A stretch of 64,000 nucleotides of DNA from Anaerobacillus alkalilacustris (GTDB taxonomy: Bacteria; Bacillota; Bacilli; Bacillales; Anaerobacillaceae): positions 1-64,000 of the forward strand of contig NZ_MLQR01000028.1 of assembly GCF_001866005.1 (NCBI RefSeq), read 5' to 3'. The position numbers and the translations under genes were made by a program. Under the pieces are notes generated by a model. The model worked only from the letters and a program-made list of their open reading frames with translations, searched no databases and was not told the origin of the DNA. Below are positions 18,264-28,379 of the stretch, in pieces (position 1 is the stretch's first letter; every line of letters begins with the position of its first letter).

Positions 18264-18297
18264 AAATAAGGGAATTATACTTCAATTCCCTTATTTA
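18264..18297 (-). terminator. Terminator after the hexapeptide-repeat gene
   Basis: AAATAAGGGAATT / AATTCCCTTATTT, 13-bp perfect stem. Confidence 0.85.
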
Positions 18298-18301
18298 TCA
18301 T

Positions 18302-18922
18302 TTACTTAAGTTCACTACTTCCTTCAAATAACGGTGTATGAGCTACATACGATTTTCCCAGTCGATAATAGTGATCGACGATTTTTTCATTAAGCCCTTT
18401 ATATTTTTCTGGCACTACAGGTAGAGCATCTGCTTGCTCTTGAGTCCAAACCGTTTTTCCTGGCTCCACAAATCTATCATCAGCAATAACCACATTATTT
18501 GCGACCGTTGCTCCATGCAAAATAACACAATTTCTCCCAATGACAGCGTGATTAAGTGACGTACTTTGCCCTACGTATGTGTTATTCCCAATAAAAATAG
18601 GTCCATGAACTACCGCTTGATGTAAGATGCTGTTATTACCTTCTAAAAACACTCCCCATTTCTGTCCATTAAAATCCAAGTATTCATTCGGAGTTGCATG
18701 AATAGAAACAAAATCTTGAATATTCGTATATGCTCCTATAAAAAATGGACAGGAAGAATCTGAGCGGATTAAATTATTAAATCCAATAAAGGAATGTTCT
18801 TCAATGATAACATCACCAACGATAATTGTGCCTTTTCCAATTACAGCATCCTTACTTATTGTAGGAAAACTAACGGAAGCTACTTCCCCAATTGGTGGGT
18901 TATGGTGAATAATCGGTTTCAT
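18302..18922 (-). CDS. Gamma-carbonic-anhydrase-like hexapeptide-repeat protein
   Basis: 206 aa from the ATG at 18922, chosen for the AAAGGAAG site 7 nt upstream. Left-handed beta-helix protein: repeated [LIV]G-x4 turns (DAVIGKGTIIVGDVIIEEHS, IFIGNNTYVGQSTSLNHAVI). Three His suited to metal binding are seen in QDFVSIHATP, LHQAVVHGPI and TSLNHAVIG, as in gamma-class carbonic anhydrases of the CamH type. It may hydrate CO2 or be a trimeric acyltransferase relative; the sequence does not separate these. The C terminus (EKYKGLNEKIVDHYYRLGKS) is helical. Single gene. Confidence 0.82.
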   Translation of the reverse strand: MKPIIHHNPPIGEVASVSFPTISKDAVIGKGTIIVGDVIIEEHSFIGFNNLIRSDSSCPFFIGAYTNIQDFVSIHATPNEYLDFNGQKWGVFLEGNNSILHQAVVHGPIFIGNNTYVGQSTSLNHAVIGRNCVILHGATVANNVVIADDRFVEPGKTVWTQEQADALPVVPEKYKGLNEKIVDHYYRLGKSYVAHTPLFEGSSELK

Positions 18923-19195
18923 AAGCCAACTTCCTTTCAATATTAGGTCCGGATATTATATGCGCCAATCATGTAAATGCCTCTAAATATAAGCTGACTT
19001 ATAAATTTACTAGACATCTATGTCTCTAGGTGATTTTACTCCTATTACAGAAGGTTATAAAAAACGGTTATCTCTTCTTCCTCATTTGCACTAGATACCT
19101 TTATCTTTGTTATGAAAGAAAGGCAGAAACATACAAAACAAATTTCTGAACAACATCACATGATGTATTATCTACACTAGTTTTACAAATCTTTT

Positions 19196-19224
19196 TTGTC
19201 CTTCACCTATTTATCTGTTATAAT
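19196..19224 (+). promoter_or_regulatory. Sigma-A promoter for ykpA
   Basis: TTGTCC (19196-19201), exactly 17 bp, TATAAT (19219-19224). About 35 bp to the start codon. The rest of the 18923-19195 spacer shows nothing distinct. Confidence 0.7.
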
Positions 19225-19259
19225 TTTAAAGATATTGACTGATGGAGGATAAATAATAG

Positions 19260-20852
<1,593 letters not shown>

Positions 20853-20858
20853 TGTTTA

Positions 20859-20893
20859 AAAAGAACTGCTATTATTCTTTGGCAGTTCTTTTG
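20859..20893 (+). terminator. Terminator after ykpA
   Basis: AAAAGAACTGC / GCAGTTCTTTT, 11-bp perfect stem. Confidence 0.85.
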
Positions 20894-21064
20894 TATTTCT
20901 CTTGAACTTCTCCCCCCGTTTATTTCACATCATTCCTCCCAAAATCCCCTTCTAGTATCCTATCGTAATATTTTCCTTTGAAAACTCTTCTTTTCTCATT
21001 TATAATCAATAAGTATGTGTAAAAATTACTGGGGACGAGCCCCATAGAATAAAGGGTGTAGATC

Positions 21065-22621
21065 ATGAGTGTATTAACAGTAAAAAATTTAAGTCACGGC
21101 TTTGGTGATCGAGCTATTTTTAACGATGTTTCATTTCGTCTTTTAAAGGGAGAACATATCGGTTTGATTGGAGCAAACGGTGAGGGTAAATCTACATTTA
21201 TGAACATCATCACTGGTAAGCTACAGCCTGATGAAGGAAAAGTAGAATGGTCCAAAAACGTTCGTGTCGGCTATCTTGATCAGCATACGGTCCTTGAACG
21301 TGGTATGACGATGCGAGATGTTTTGAAAAATGCATTTAAATATTTATTTGACTTAGAAGCAGAAATGAACCAAATTTGCGATAAAATGGGAGACGCAACC
21401 CCTGATGAGCTTGAAAAGTTACTAGAAGATATGGGGAACATTCAAGATATGCTTACAAACAATGATTTTTATATCATCGATGCGAAAATTGATGAAATTG
21501 CTCGAGGGCTTGGGTTAGACGACATCGGTCTAGATAAAGACGTTCAAGACCTTAGTGGTGGTCAAAGAACGAAAGTCCTACTGGCTAAGCTTCTTCTTGA
21601 AAAACCAGATATCCTACTTTTAGATGAGCCGACAAACTATTTAGATGAACAGCATATTGAGTGGCTAAAACGTTATTTGTTAGACTATGAAAATGCATTT
21701 ATTTTAATATCACATGACATTCCGTTTTTAAATAGTGTTATTAACCTAATCTATCATATGGAAAATCAAGAGTTAAATCGCTATGTTGGCGATTACGATC
21801 ATTTTATGGGCGTATACGAAATGAAAAAACAACAATTAGAAGCGGCTTACAAACGTCAACAACAGGAGATCTCTGAGTTAAAAGATTTTGTTGCTCGAAA
21901 CAAAGCTCGTGTTTCAACAAGAAATATGGCGATGTCTCGTCAGAAAAAACTAGATAAAATGGACGTTATTGAGCTAGCAAAAGAGAAACCTAAACCAGAA
22001 TTTCGTTTTAAACCTGCTAGAACAACGAGTAAGCTAATCTTTGAAACTAATGAATTAGTTATCGGTTATGATGAGCCACTTTCTAAACCTCTAAACCTTC
22101 GAATGGAGCGAGGGCAAAAAATTGCTTTAGTAGGTGCAAACGGGATTGGTAAAACAACATTACTGAAAAGTATCCTTGGTGAAATTAAACCTATTTCAGG
22201 TGAAGTAGAAAAAGGTGAATATCAACATATTGGGTATTTTGAACAAGAAGTTAAAGAAACAAATAACAACTCTTGTATCGATGAGGTCTGGAATGAGTTT
22301 CCTTCTCTATCTCAGTATGAAGTACGTGCTGCACTTGCTAAATGTGGTTTAACAACAAAGCATATTGAAAGTAAAATTGTCGTTCTAAGTGGTGGAGAAA
22401 AAGCAAAAGTTCGACTTTGTAAGCTTATCAACAAAGAAACAAATATTCTTGTTTTAGATGAGCCGACAAATCATTTAGACGTCGATGCAAAAGCTGAACT
22501 AAAAGCGGCATTAAAAGAATATAAAGGAAGTATATTAATCATTTGTCACGAACCAGAGTTTTATCAAGACGTAGTAACCGATGTATGGAATTGTGAATCT
22601 TGGACAACAAAGTTAGTTTAA
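21065..22621 (+). CDS. yfmM: ABC-F ATPase YfmM
   Basis: 518 aa, second ABC-F protein, matching B. subtilis YfmM along its length. NBD1: Walker A GLIGANGEGKSTFMN, signature DLSGGQRTKVLLAKLLL, Walker [13 protein letters not shown]. Linker around residues 255-320 (QQEISELKDFVARNKARVST). NBD2: canonical Walker [40 protein letters not shown]. No membrane segments, so not a transporter; probably acts on the ribosome. It is separate from ykpA (212-bp gap with a terminator), although the two adjacent genes are homologous and may reflect an old duplication. Confidence 0.92.
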   Translation: MSVLTVKNLSHGFGDRAIFNDVSFRLLKGEHIGLIGANGEGKSTFMNIITGKLQPDEGKVEWSKNVRVGYLDQHTVLERGMTMRDVLKNAFKYLFDLEAEMNQICDKMGDATPDELEKLLEDMGNIQDMLTNNDFYIIDAKIDEIARGLGLDDIGLDKDVQDLSGGQRTKVLLAKLLLEKPDILLLDEPTNYLDEQHIEWLKRYLLDYENAFILISHDIPFLNSVINLIYHMENQELNRYVGDYDHFMGVYEMKKQQLEAAYKRQQQEISELKDFVARNKARVSTRNMAMSRQKKLDKMDVIELAKEKPKPEFRFKPARTTSKLIFETNELVIGYDEPLSKPLNLRMERGQKIALVGANGIGKTTLLKSILGEIKPISGEVEKGEYQHIGYFEQEVKETNNNSCIDEVWNEFPSLSQYEVRAALAKCGLTTKHIESKIVVLSGGEKAKVRLCKLINKETNILVLDEPTNHLDVDAKAELKAALKEYKGSILIICHEPEFYQDVVTDVWNCESWTTKLV

Positions 22622-22650
22622 TCAAAAAATTAGTAGTCTTAAATACAATT

Positions 22651-22684
22651 AAGCTAGTGGCTTATGATTAAGTCCACTAGCTTA
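22651..22684. terminator. Shared terminator of yfmM and kapD
   Basis: AAGCTAGTGG / CCACTAGCTT stem between the convergent genes; it touches the kapD stop codon. Confidence 0.75.
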
Positions 22685-23296
22685 TGTTGCAAATTTCCGT
22701 TTAATTTCCTCGGTATTAAATAAATCCCCTAATGTCGTTTTTGTTTTATTCTTCATATATTTTTTATCATTTTCTATTTTCTTAAATATTTCATATGTTG
22801 TAAGGGCATCATCTAAAGCACGGTGATGTTTTCCTTTTCCATTCTCACCATAAGCCTCTAGAGCTCTCCAAAGGCCAGTATGGTTTTGATCTCCAAAAAA
22901 TTGTTTGTAATCTCGGGCTAAGTCAATGAAGCTAGTTGCTTTTGGAAAAGATAGATTATGTTTTTCACAGTTTTTTCGCAAAACATACATATCCATATTC
23001 CCCCATGTTACTACGATAGTGTTCCCTAATGAATAAATCAAATGTAACATTTCTACTAACTCATGGAACTCGACTCCATTACTAACTTGTTCTTGCTCGA
23101 TAGATAAAAATGTTTTGCATCGTTTTGTTAACACTGGAAAAAATGCCGGCTTGACAAAAGAAGAATAAGTGTCGTATATTGTATTGTTTTGTACAACAAC
23201 GGTACCTACCTCAATAATTTCTTGAAAAAAATCCTTTGTAGATGTGTGATCATTCATAGAGAATTCAAAATCGATAAACACATAGTTTCGCGACAT
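22682..23296 (-). CDS. kapD: KapD-like 3'-5' exonuclease
   Basis: 204 aa from the ATG at 23296 (GGAGGGA, good spacing; an ATG 24 nt upstream lies before that site). DEDDh exonuclease fold: motif I YVFIDFEFSM, motif II around TIVVTWGNMDMYVLRKNCEK, motif III KHHRALDDALTTYEIF. It matches B. subtilis KapD, an inhibitor of the KinA branch of the sporulation phosphorelay. The segment HTGLWRALEAYGENGKGKHH is characteristic. Single gene facing yfmM. Confidence 0.88.
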   Translation of the reverse strand: MSRNYVFIDFEFSMNDHTSTKDFFQEIIEVGTVVVQNNTIYDTYSSFVKPAFFPVLTKRCKTFLSIEQEQVSNGVEFHELVEMLHLIYSLGNTIVVTWGNMDMYVLRKNCEKHNLSFPKATSFIDLARDYKQFFGDQNHTGLWRALEAYGENGKGKHHRALDDALTTYEIFKKIENDKKYMKNKTKTTLGDLFNTEEIKRKFAT

Positions 23297-23432
23297 TTTT
23301 ATCCCTCCAACATTTTTCATTCATAACTATCATATCATACATTTAAAACATTTATATGTTAAAAAATGTATATTTTCAACATTTTCAAGAAAGAAATTCA
23401 AATTTAAACCTGTGCTGTTTTAAATATATAGC

Positions 23433-23778
23433 AAGAAAAGCACAAGAGCCTTGGTCACGAGCAGGTGCTCCTGTGCCACTCCGTTTGCTCGTCGCAAAGC
23501 AGCTTCGAAGTAATCCAAGTAGTAGCTTCACTGTGGCGGCCTTTGACAGAAGCCGCTCTTTGGCTTCCTCCGGGCTTCTGCGTCTTCTAGCATAGCTTCG
23601 TAGCAAGCTTCCTCGAAGCAGTGTTTTGTGCGACGAGTAATCGCAGGAGCAAAGCTGCATGAAGCTAATCGACGAAGGATTTCAAGCAGTAATTGAAGTC
23701 CGTTGCTAGACTGAAGTGATCGAGCCGATGTCGCCTGGAACTAGACAGTTTACAAGTTAGAAATTTATAAATTCTGAT
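23433..23778 (+). repeat. Dispersed repeat R, copy 5 (full length)
   Basis: About 346 bp, near-identical to copy 4 in its middle and ends (AAGAAAAGCACAAGAGCC ... GTTAGAAATTTATAAATTC). The open frames within it are repeat-derived and not genes. The right end is 6 bp from the ptsG terminator. Confidence 0.88.
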
Positions 23779-23784
23779 ACTGCA

Positions 23785-23818
23785 AAAAATCTAGTCCCGA
23801 ATTAGGGACTAGATTTTT
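23785..23818 (-). terminator. Terminator after ptsG
   Basis: AAAAATCTAGTCCC / GGGACTAGATTTTT, 14-bp perfect stem. Confidence 0.88.
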
Positions 23819-23829
23819 GTCATAGGTAA

Positions 23830-25836
23830 TTAGTTTACAATTTTAATTGGATGATTTGCATCTTCTTCAATCGAAATATTTTCACCTTCAACTAAGTTCG
23901 TAAATACTACTGGTGTAATAATCGAAGTAGCATGCTTTTCAATATACGGTAAGTCTACCTTCATAAGGAGTTGCCCTCGTTTGACAATATCGCCTTCTTT
24001 TACCAATACTTCAAAGCCTTCTCCTTTTAAATTAACAGTATCAATTCCAAAGTGAATAATAATTTCTTTACCACCATCTGATTCAAGACCAATCGCATGC
24101 TTAGTTGGGAACACATTAACGACTTTTGCATTTACAGGTGCTACAACTTCGCCTTTATTCGGTAAAACTGCAAAACCATCACCCATCATTTTTTGTGAGA
24201 ACACTTGGTCAGGAACCTCAGAAATTGGTAAAATCTTACCTTCTATTGGTGAAATATACGTTTCAGTTGCTGCTGATTTAGTAGCAACACTCGCTACTTG
24301 TTGAACTTCTTCTTTCTTAACTGGTGTTTTACCTGAAATAATGTCTTCTATTTGTCCTTTAATATTTTCAGATCTTGGACCAAAAATAGCTTGAATGTTG
24401 TTTCCTACTTCAAGTACACCTGCTGCACCTATTTTTTTCAATTCATCTTTATTTACTTTTTTAATATCCTTTACAGAAACACGTAATCTAGTAATACAAG
24501 CATCTAAATGATCTAAGTTTTCTCTTCCACCCATAGCTTCTAAAACTTTAAACGGAAGCTCATCTACTTTGCCACCGCTCGCTTGTGCGTTTACATTTGT
24601 ATCCTCACGACCAGGTGTTTTTAAATTGAACTTTTGGATAGCAAATCTGAAACCGAAATAATAAACTACTGAAAATACTAAACCTACTGGAATAACTAAC
24701 CACCAATCTGTACGATTTGGTAAAACACCAAAAAGTAAAAAGTCAATAATACCACCAGAGAATGTCATCCCAATTTTAATGTTTAAAATGTGCATGATCA
24801 TAAAAGAAAGACCTGCAAATACTGCGTGAATAGCGAATAATAGTGGCGCTACGAATAAAAATGCGAACTCGATTGGTTCAGTAATACCTGTTAAAAATGA
24901 AGTTAATGCCGCAGACCCCATAATACCCGCTACATATTTTTTGTTTTCTGGTTTTGCACAATGATAAATAGCTAATGCCGCAGCTGGTAGACCAAACATC
25001 ATAAATGGAAACTTACCAGTCATGAACGTACCTGCTGTAAATTCCACGCCATCTCTCATTTGTGCAAAGAATATTTGTTGATCTCCTCGAGCAATATTTC
25101 CAGCTGCATCTACATATTGACCAAACTCAAACCAAAATGGTGAATAGAAAATGTGGTGTAAACCAAATGGAATTAAAGCACGTTCGATAATACCGAAAAT
25201 AAATGCTGCTACTGTTAAGTTTGAGTCAATCATACTGTGGGAGAAAGCATTTAATCCACTTTGAATTGGCCCCCAGATGTAAACCATTGCAATCCCTAGA
25301 ACAACAGCTGATGCTGCCGTGATAATTGGAACAAAACGCTTACCAGCAAAAAATCCTAAATAAGACGGTAATTCAATATTGTAATATTTTTTATACATTG
25401 CAGAAGCTAAAATACCAACGATAATACCACCAAACACACCTGTTTGCATTGTTGGAATACCTAAAACATTAGCATATGCCGGATCTGCAAGTTGTTCTGG
25501 TGTAATCCCTAAATATGTTCCCATTGTTACATTCATGATTAAGTAACCAATAATAGCTGCAAGTCCAGCTACACCATCACCACCAGCAAGTCCAACAGCA
25601 ACCCCCACCGCGAATAATAAAGCGAGGTTACCAAAAACAATTCCACCTGCTTGCTCCATAACTTGAGCAATTAACACAATCCATCCTGCCTCTAAGAACG
25701 GCATACGATCTGTTAACTGCGGGTTTTGCAAAGCATTACCAAATGCAAGTAAAATACCTGCTGCTGGAAGAAGGGCTACTGGTAACATTAACGCTTTACC
25801 TACTTTTTGAAGTGTTCCAAATAAATTTTTAAACAT
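23830..25836 (-). CDS. ptsG: Glucose-specific PTS enzyme IICBA
   Basis: 668 aa from the ATG at 25836 (GAGAGGAG, 7-nt spacing; an ATG six bases upstream is too close to it). It imports and phosphorylates glucose. Order: IIC membrane domain (~1-400, about 10 helices, with [19 protein letters not shown]), IIB (~420-500, phospho-Cys in [14 protein letters not shown], residue ~446), IIA (~530-668, phospho-His in [14 protein letters not shown], residue ~595). The leader has a promoter, a GlcT-type RAT and an overlapping terminator, so expression depends on antitermination. A cre-like site overlaps the -35 box. Confidence 0.95.
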   Translation of the reverse strand: MFKNLFGTLQKVGKALMLPVALLPAAGILLAFGNALQNPQLTDRMPFLEAGWIVLIAQVMEQAGGIVFGNLALLFAVGVAVGLAGGDGVAGLAAIIGYLIMNVTMGTYLGITPEQLADPAYANVLGIPTMQTGVFGGIIVGILASAMYKKYYNIELPSYLGFFAGKRFVPIITAASAVVLGIAMVYIWGPIQSGLNAFSHSMIDSNLTVAAFIFGIIERALIPFGLHHIFYSPFWFEFGQYVDAAGNIARGDQQIFFAQMRDGVEFTAGTFMTGKFPFMMFGLPAAALAIYHCAKPENKKYVAGIMGSAALTSFLTGITEPIEFAFLFVAPLLFAIHAVFAGLSFMIMHILNIKIGMTFSGGIIDFLLFGVLPNRTDWWLVIPVGLVFSVVYYFGFRFAIQKFNLKTPGREDTNVNAQASGGKVDELPFKVLEAMGGRENLDHLDACITRLRVSVKDIKKVNKDELKKIGAAGVLEVGNNIQAIFGPRSENIKGQIEDIISGKTPVKKEEVQQVASVATKSAATETYISPIEGKILPISEVPDQVFSQKMMGDGFAVLPNKGEVVAPVNAKVVNVFPTKHAIGLESDGGKEIIIHFGIDTVNLKGEGFEVLVKEGDIVKRGQLLMKVDLPYIEKHATSIITPVVFTNLVEGENISIEEDANHPIKIVN

Positions 25837-25895
25837 ATTCATTCTCCTCTCAAAATTTTCGTTTACCATTTGTGAAATAAAAAACAGACATAAGA

Positions 25896-25975
25896 GAAAA
25901 AAGTGCAAGGGTTTGGTCTCTAACTAGTAATCAGCTAAATTAGATTACTAGATTTCCTTACAGCTTTCTTCACTT
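25896..25975 (-). terminator. ptsG leader terminator
   Basis: On the minus strand AAGTG (end of the RAT) can pair with CACTT just before a TTTTTT run, GTAAGG with CCTTGC, and inside lies a perfect CTAGTAATC / GATTACTAG hairpin (25943-25951 / 25924-25932). RAT and terminator are therefore mutually exclusive. Confidence 0.75.
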
Positions 25976-26000
25976 ATGCCTGATCATATCAGTTACACGT
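25971..26000 (-). promoter_or_regulatory. RAT A1 (ribonucleic antiterminator) of ptsG
   Basis: 30-nt element ACGTGTAACTGATATGATCA + GGCATAAGTG. It closely resembles, as I recall it, the B. subtilis ptsG RAT bound by GlcT. Confidence 0.85.
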
Positions 26001-26002
26001 AA

Positions 26003-26031
26003 AGATAAACTTTTTATTAGATTAAAGTAAA
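26003..26031 (-). promoter_or_regulatory. ptsG promoter with overlapping cre-like site
   Basis: Minus strand: TTTACT (26031-26026), 17-bp spacer, TTATCT (26008-26003). AGAAATCGTTTACT, overlapping the -35 box, resembles a CcpA cre site except at its two end bases. The same 14-mer, one base changed, stands at the glcT1 promoter. Confidence 0.5.
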
Positions 26032-26063
26032 CGATTTCTTTCTGAACACAGAAAAGACATAGT

Positions 26064-26128
26064 AAAAAAAGAGTTCTCTGATACAAACGAGTTTACAATA
26101 TATAGTAAACTACTTTTGTATCACTCTT
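26064..26128 (-). terminator. Terminator paired with RAT B1
   Basis: Minus strand: GATACAAA ... GTTTAC / GTAAAC ... TTTGTATC, then GAACTC and a T run of seven. It ends the glcT1 transcript unless antiterminated. Confidence 0.7.
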
Positions 26129-26132
26129 TCTC

Positions 26133-26162
26133 TACTTATGCCTAATCGAATTAGTTACACGT
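26133..26162 (-). promoter_or_regulatory. RAT B1, between glcT1 and ptsG
   Basis: ACGTGTAACTAATTCGATTA + GGCATAAGTA, same frame as RAT A with a covarying stem (CTGA/TCAG to CTAA/TTAG). It starts 19 bp after the glcT1 stop and governs read-through from glcT1 toward ptsG. Confidence 0.75.
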
Positions 26163-26180
26163 AAAGAATAACAGCTTTGT

Positions 26181-27026
26181 CTATTCACTTTTACTTGATA
26201 GCCTTTGCAAGTGAATGGCTAAATACACAGCTTCCGCTTCAAAAACTGGTCGTTTTAATGACTGTTGCATTACTTTAATCACTTTCCATGCAAGATTGTA
26301 ACATAAGGGATAATCTTTTTGCAATACCCTTTTTAATTGAGTTGGCTCTTCAAAAGCCTCACCTTTTTTTACACGCTCAATTGTAAATCGCAGATGGCGA
26401 ACCAATCTCAAATAATTTAAACCTTCTTTATCAATTGTAACGTTCAATGACTGTTCTATTAAAGTAATCAGTTGATGAATTAATTGTGAATGACGATTAA
26501 TCTCCGAAATACTTTTAAATGTCTCTGCACTGTGAATATGCAGAGCTATAAACCCTATTTCCGTTTCTGGAAGTTCGAGGTTAGTATGTTCGTTAATCAT
26601 TTTCACTACTTCTTTTGCAATTTCAAATTCTCTAGGATATAAAGTTTTTGTTTCTTGTAGAAAAGGGTTTTTCAGAGCAAGTCCTCGTTTAATGCGTGAT
26701 ATAGTAAAAGCAATATGGTCCGTCAAAGCTACATGAATATGCTCGTTTAAATCGCCCTTAACTGACCGTTGAATATAAAGAATAATATCATTCATAAGAC
26801 CTATGAAACTTTCATCTAAGAAAGGTACTAGCATTTTATACTGTTCTTGTTCTTTTTCGTCTTTTAAAGTAAATACTTTATCAACATCTTTAACGAGAAT
26901 TTGATCACCTTGTTTTTTTCCAAAACCAATCCCCTTATGGATTACGACAGTTTCCTTGTTTAATTCACATGTAGTAATAATTACATTATTATTTAGAACT
27001 TTGGTTACAGTAAGAGTTTCTTCCAT
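26181..27026 (-). CDS. glcT: BglG/GlcT-family antiterminator, copy next to ptsG
   Basis: 281 aa from the ATG at 27026, directly after GGGGGGAG; the longer open frame upstream overlaps the leader RAT and is not coding. Order: CAT RNA-binding domain (~1-60, VTKVLNNNVIITT, GKKQGD), PRD1 (~70-175, HIHVALTDHIAFTISR and FIALHIHSAE), PRD2 (~180-281, LVRHLRFTIERV and YLAIHLQRLS). The PRD His residues used for PTS phosphorylation are kept. It binds RAT hairpins to let RNA polymerase pass the terminator. Its own leader carries a RAT and terminator, so it should be autoregulated or controlled by the second copy. Confidence 0.92.
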   Translation of the reverse strand: MEETLTVTKVLNNNVIITTCELNKETVVIHKGIGFGKKQGDQILVKDVDKVFTLKDEKEQEQYKMLVPFLDESFIGLMNDIILYIQRSVKGDLNEHIHVALTDHIAFTISRIKRGLALKNPFLQETKTLYPREFEIAKEVVKMINEHTNLELPETEIGFIALHIHSAETFKSISEINRHSQLIHQLITLIEQSLNVTIDKEGLNYLRLVRHLRFTIERVKKGEAFEEPTQLKRVLQKDYPLCYNLAWKVIKVMQQSLKRPVFEAEAVYLAIHLQRLSSKSE

Positions 27027-27133
27027 AGCTCCCCCCCTATTTTTAATTCCTTTCACTTGTCTAAAAACTTCGTGGCATCCCAACTTTAAAGCAGTTCCCT
27101 CCTTTTTCTTAGTGTGAAAATAAAAAACAGACA

Positions 27134-27190
27134 TAAAAGAAAGAAGTACTATTGAAAAAATACAAATTCCCAATAGTTCCCTCTTCACTT
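27134..27190 (-). terminator. glcT1 leader terminator
   Basis: Minus strand GAAG...AACTATTG / CAATAGT...CTTC followed by T-rich TTTCTTTT; its 5' arm overlaps the end of RAT A2. Confidence 0.65.
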
Positions 27191-27215
27191 ATGCCTGATC
27201 GTATCAGTTACACGT
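27186..27215 (-). promoter_or_regulatory. RAT A2 in the glcT1 leader
   Basis: ACGTGTAACTGATACGATCA + GGCATAAGTG; differs from RAT A1 by one base, in the loop. Confidence 0.85.
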
Positions 27216-27219
27216 AAAG

Positions 27220-27248
27220 ATAATACATTTTCAAAAACACAAAGTAAA
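27220..27248 (-). promoter_or_regulatory. glcT1 promoter with overlapping cre-like site
   Basis: Minus strand TTTACT (27248-27243), 17-bp spacer, TATTAT (27225-27220). AGAAAGCGTTTACT (27256-27243) is cre-like and overlaps the -35. Confidence 0.6.
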
Positions 27249-27280
27249 CGCTTTCTTTCCGACCTACAAAAAGCATAGTA

Positions 27281-27331
27281 AAAAAAGAGTATTATGATAC
27301 ACATTAGTAAACTACTATGTGGTTCCTCTTT
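27281..27331 (-). terminator. Terminator paired with RAT B2
   Basis: Minus strand CACATAGTA / TACTAATGTG stem with one bulge, enclosed by AGAG...CTCT and followed by TTTTTT. Confidence 0.65.
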
Positions 27332-27334
27332 CTC

Positions 27335-27364
27335 TACTTATGCCTAATCGAATTAGTTACACGT
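27335..27364 (-). promoter_or_regulatory. RAT B2, between the two glcT genes
   Basis: The same 30 bases as RAT B1, starting 17 bp after the stop of the distal glcT gene. Confidence 0.75.
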
Positions 27365-27380
27365 AAAGAACTAAAACTAA

Positions 27381-28229
27381 TTATTCACTTTTAGTTGATA
27401 GTCTTTGTAGATGAATTGTTAAATAAACAGCTTCTGCTTCAAAAACTGGTTGCTTTAAAAATTGTTGCATAACTTTAATTACTTTCCAAGAAATATTATA
27501 ACACAAAGGGTATTCTTCTTGCAATACTTTTTTTAATTTTATAGGTTCTTCTACTATTTCACCTTTTTTTACTCGTTCAATTGTAAAACGAAGATGACGT
27601 ACTAGTCTCATATAGTTTAGGCCTTCTCGATCAATCTCTACATTTAGTCCTTTTTCAATAAGAAAAATGAGTTGGTGTATCAGTTGTGAATGTTGGTTTA
27701 TTTCAGAAATACTTTTATAAGATATAGAACTATGAATATGAAGAGCGATAAAACCAACTTCTTCTTCTGGTAGCGAGATGTTACTATGTTCATTAATCAT
27801 AGCAACTACATCTTTAGCAATTTCATATTCTTTTGGATATAATGTTTTTGTTTCCTGTAAGAAAGGATTTTTAAGAGTTAACCCTTGCTGAACACGTGTA
27901 ATTACAAAAGCAATATGATCAGTTAAGGCAATGTGTATATGCTCATTTAATTTTCCGTCCACTGAAGCTTGAATATGATGGATAATATCATTCATAAGTG
28001 CGATAAAGTTTTCTTCAAGGTGCGGCACTAATTTTTTATACTGTTCTTGTTCTTTTTGATCCTTTAATATAAATACTTTTTCAACATTATCTACTGGTAT
28101 TTGGGCGCCTTGCTTTTTTCCAAATCCAATTCCTTTGTGAATAATAACGGTTTCATTTCCAACACTATCTACTGTAATTACTACGTTATTATTAAGAACT
28201 TTATTAATAGTTAGGAGCTCTCCATTCAT
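27381..28229 (-). CDS. glcT: BglG/GlcT-family antiterminator, distal copy
   Basis: 282 aa from the ATG at 28229 (GGGAGGA, 7-nt spacing). Paralogue of the copy at 26181-27026: the two align end to end without gaps of note (KVLNNNV..., GIGFGKKQG, LNEHIH(I/V)ALTDHIAF, LVRHLRFTIERVKKGE, VYL(T/A)IHLQRLS). CAT domain, PRD1 and PRD2 and their His residues are all present, so both look active. Unlike the other copy it has an ordinary strong promoter and no RAT in its leader, so it should be made independently of glucose. Confidence 0.92.
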   Translation of the reverse strand: MNGELLTINKVLNNNVVITVDSVGNETVIIHKGIGFGKKQGAQIPVDNVEKVFILKDQKEQEQYKKLVPHLEENFIALMNDIIHHIQASVDGKLNEHIHIALTDHIAFVITRVQQGLTLKNPFLQETKTLYPKEYEIAKDVVAMINEHSNISLPEEEVGFIALHIHSSISYKSISEINQHSQLIHQLIFLIEKGLNVEIDREGLNYMRLVRHLRFTIERVKKGEIVEEPIKLKKVLQEEYPLCYNISWKVIKVMQQFLKQPVFEAEAVYLTIHLQRLSTKSE

Positions 28230-28267
28230 TTTCAATTCCTCCCTTCTCACTTTATACAAGTGAATAC

Positions 28268-28296
28268 ATCTTATCGAAATAGAAATACATTGTCAA
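28268..28296 (-). promoter_or_regulatory. Sigma-A promoter of the distal glcT
   Basis: Minus strand TTGACA (28296-28291), 17-bp spacer, TAAGAT (28273-28268). About 40 bp from the start codon with no RAT in between. Confidence 0.75.
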
Positions 28297-28379
28297 TACC
28301 TATCGAAAATTGTCACTTAAAACTTAATTATACTAAATTACGAATATAATTAAGTTATGAATGTTATACTCAACCCTAC

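Noticed and set aside
23385..23660. Open frames of 60-90 codons inside the R repeats (also at 247-435 and 34485-34710)
   Set aside because: They recur wherever the repeat does, in both directions, have no ribosome sites, and follow repeat conservation and not codon use.
25837..25908. Longer ptsG start adding a hydrophobic N terminus
   Set aside because: It lies within the leader terminator; the GAGAGGAG site fits the ATG at 25836.
27027..27188. N-terminal 54-residue extension of the proximal glcT with a membrane-like stretch
   Set aside because: The extension overlaps the leader terminator and RAT; the ribosome site and CAT domain point to the ATG at 27026.
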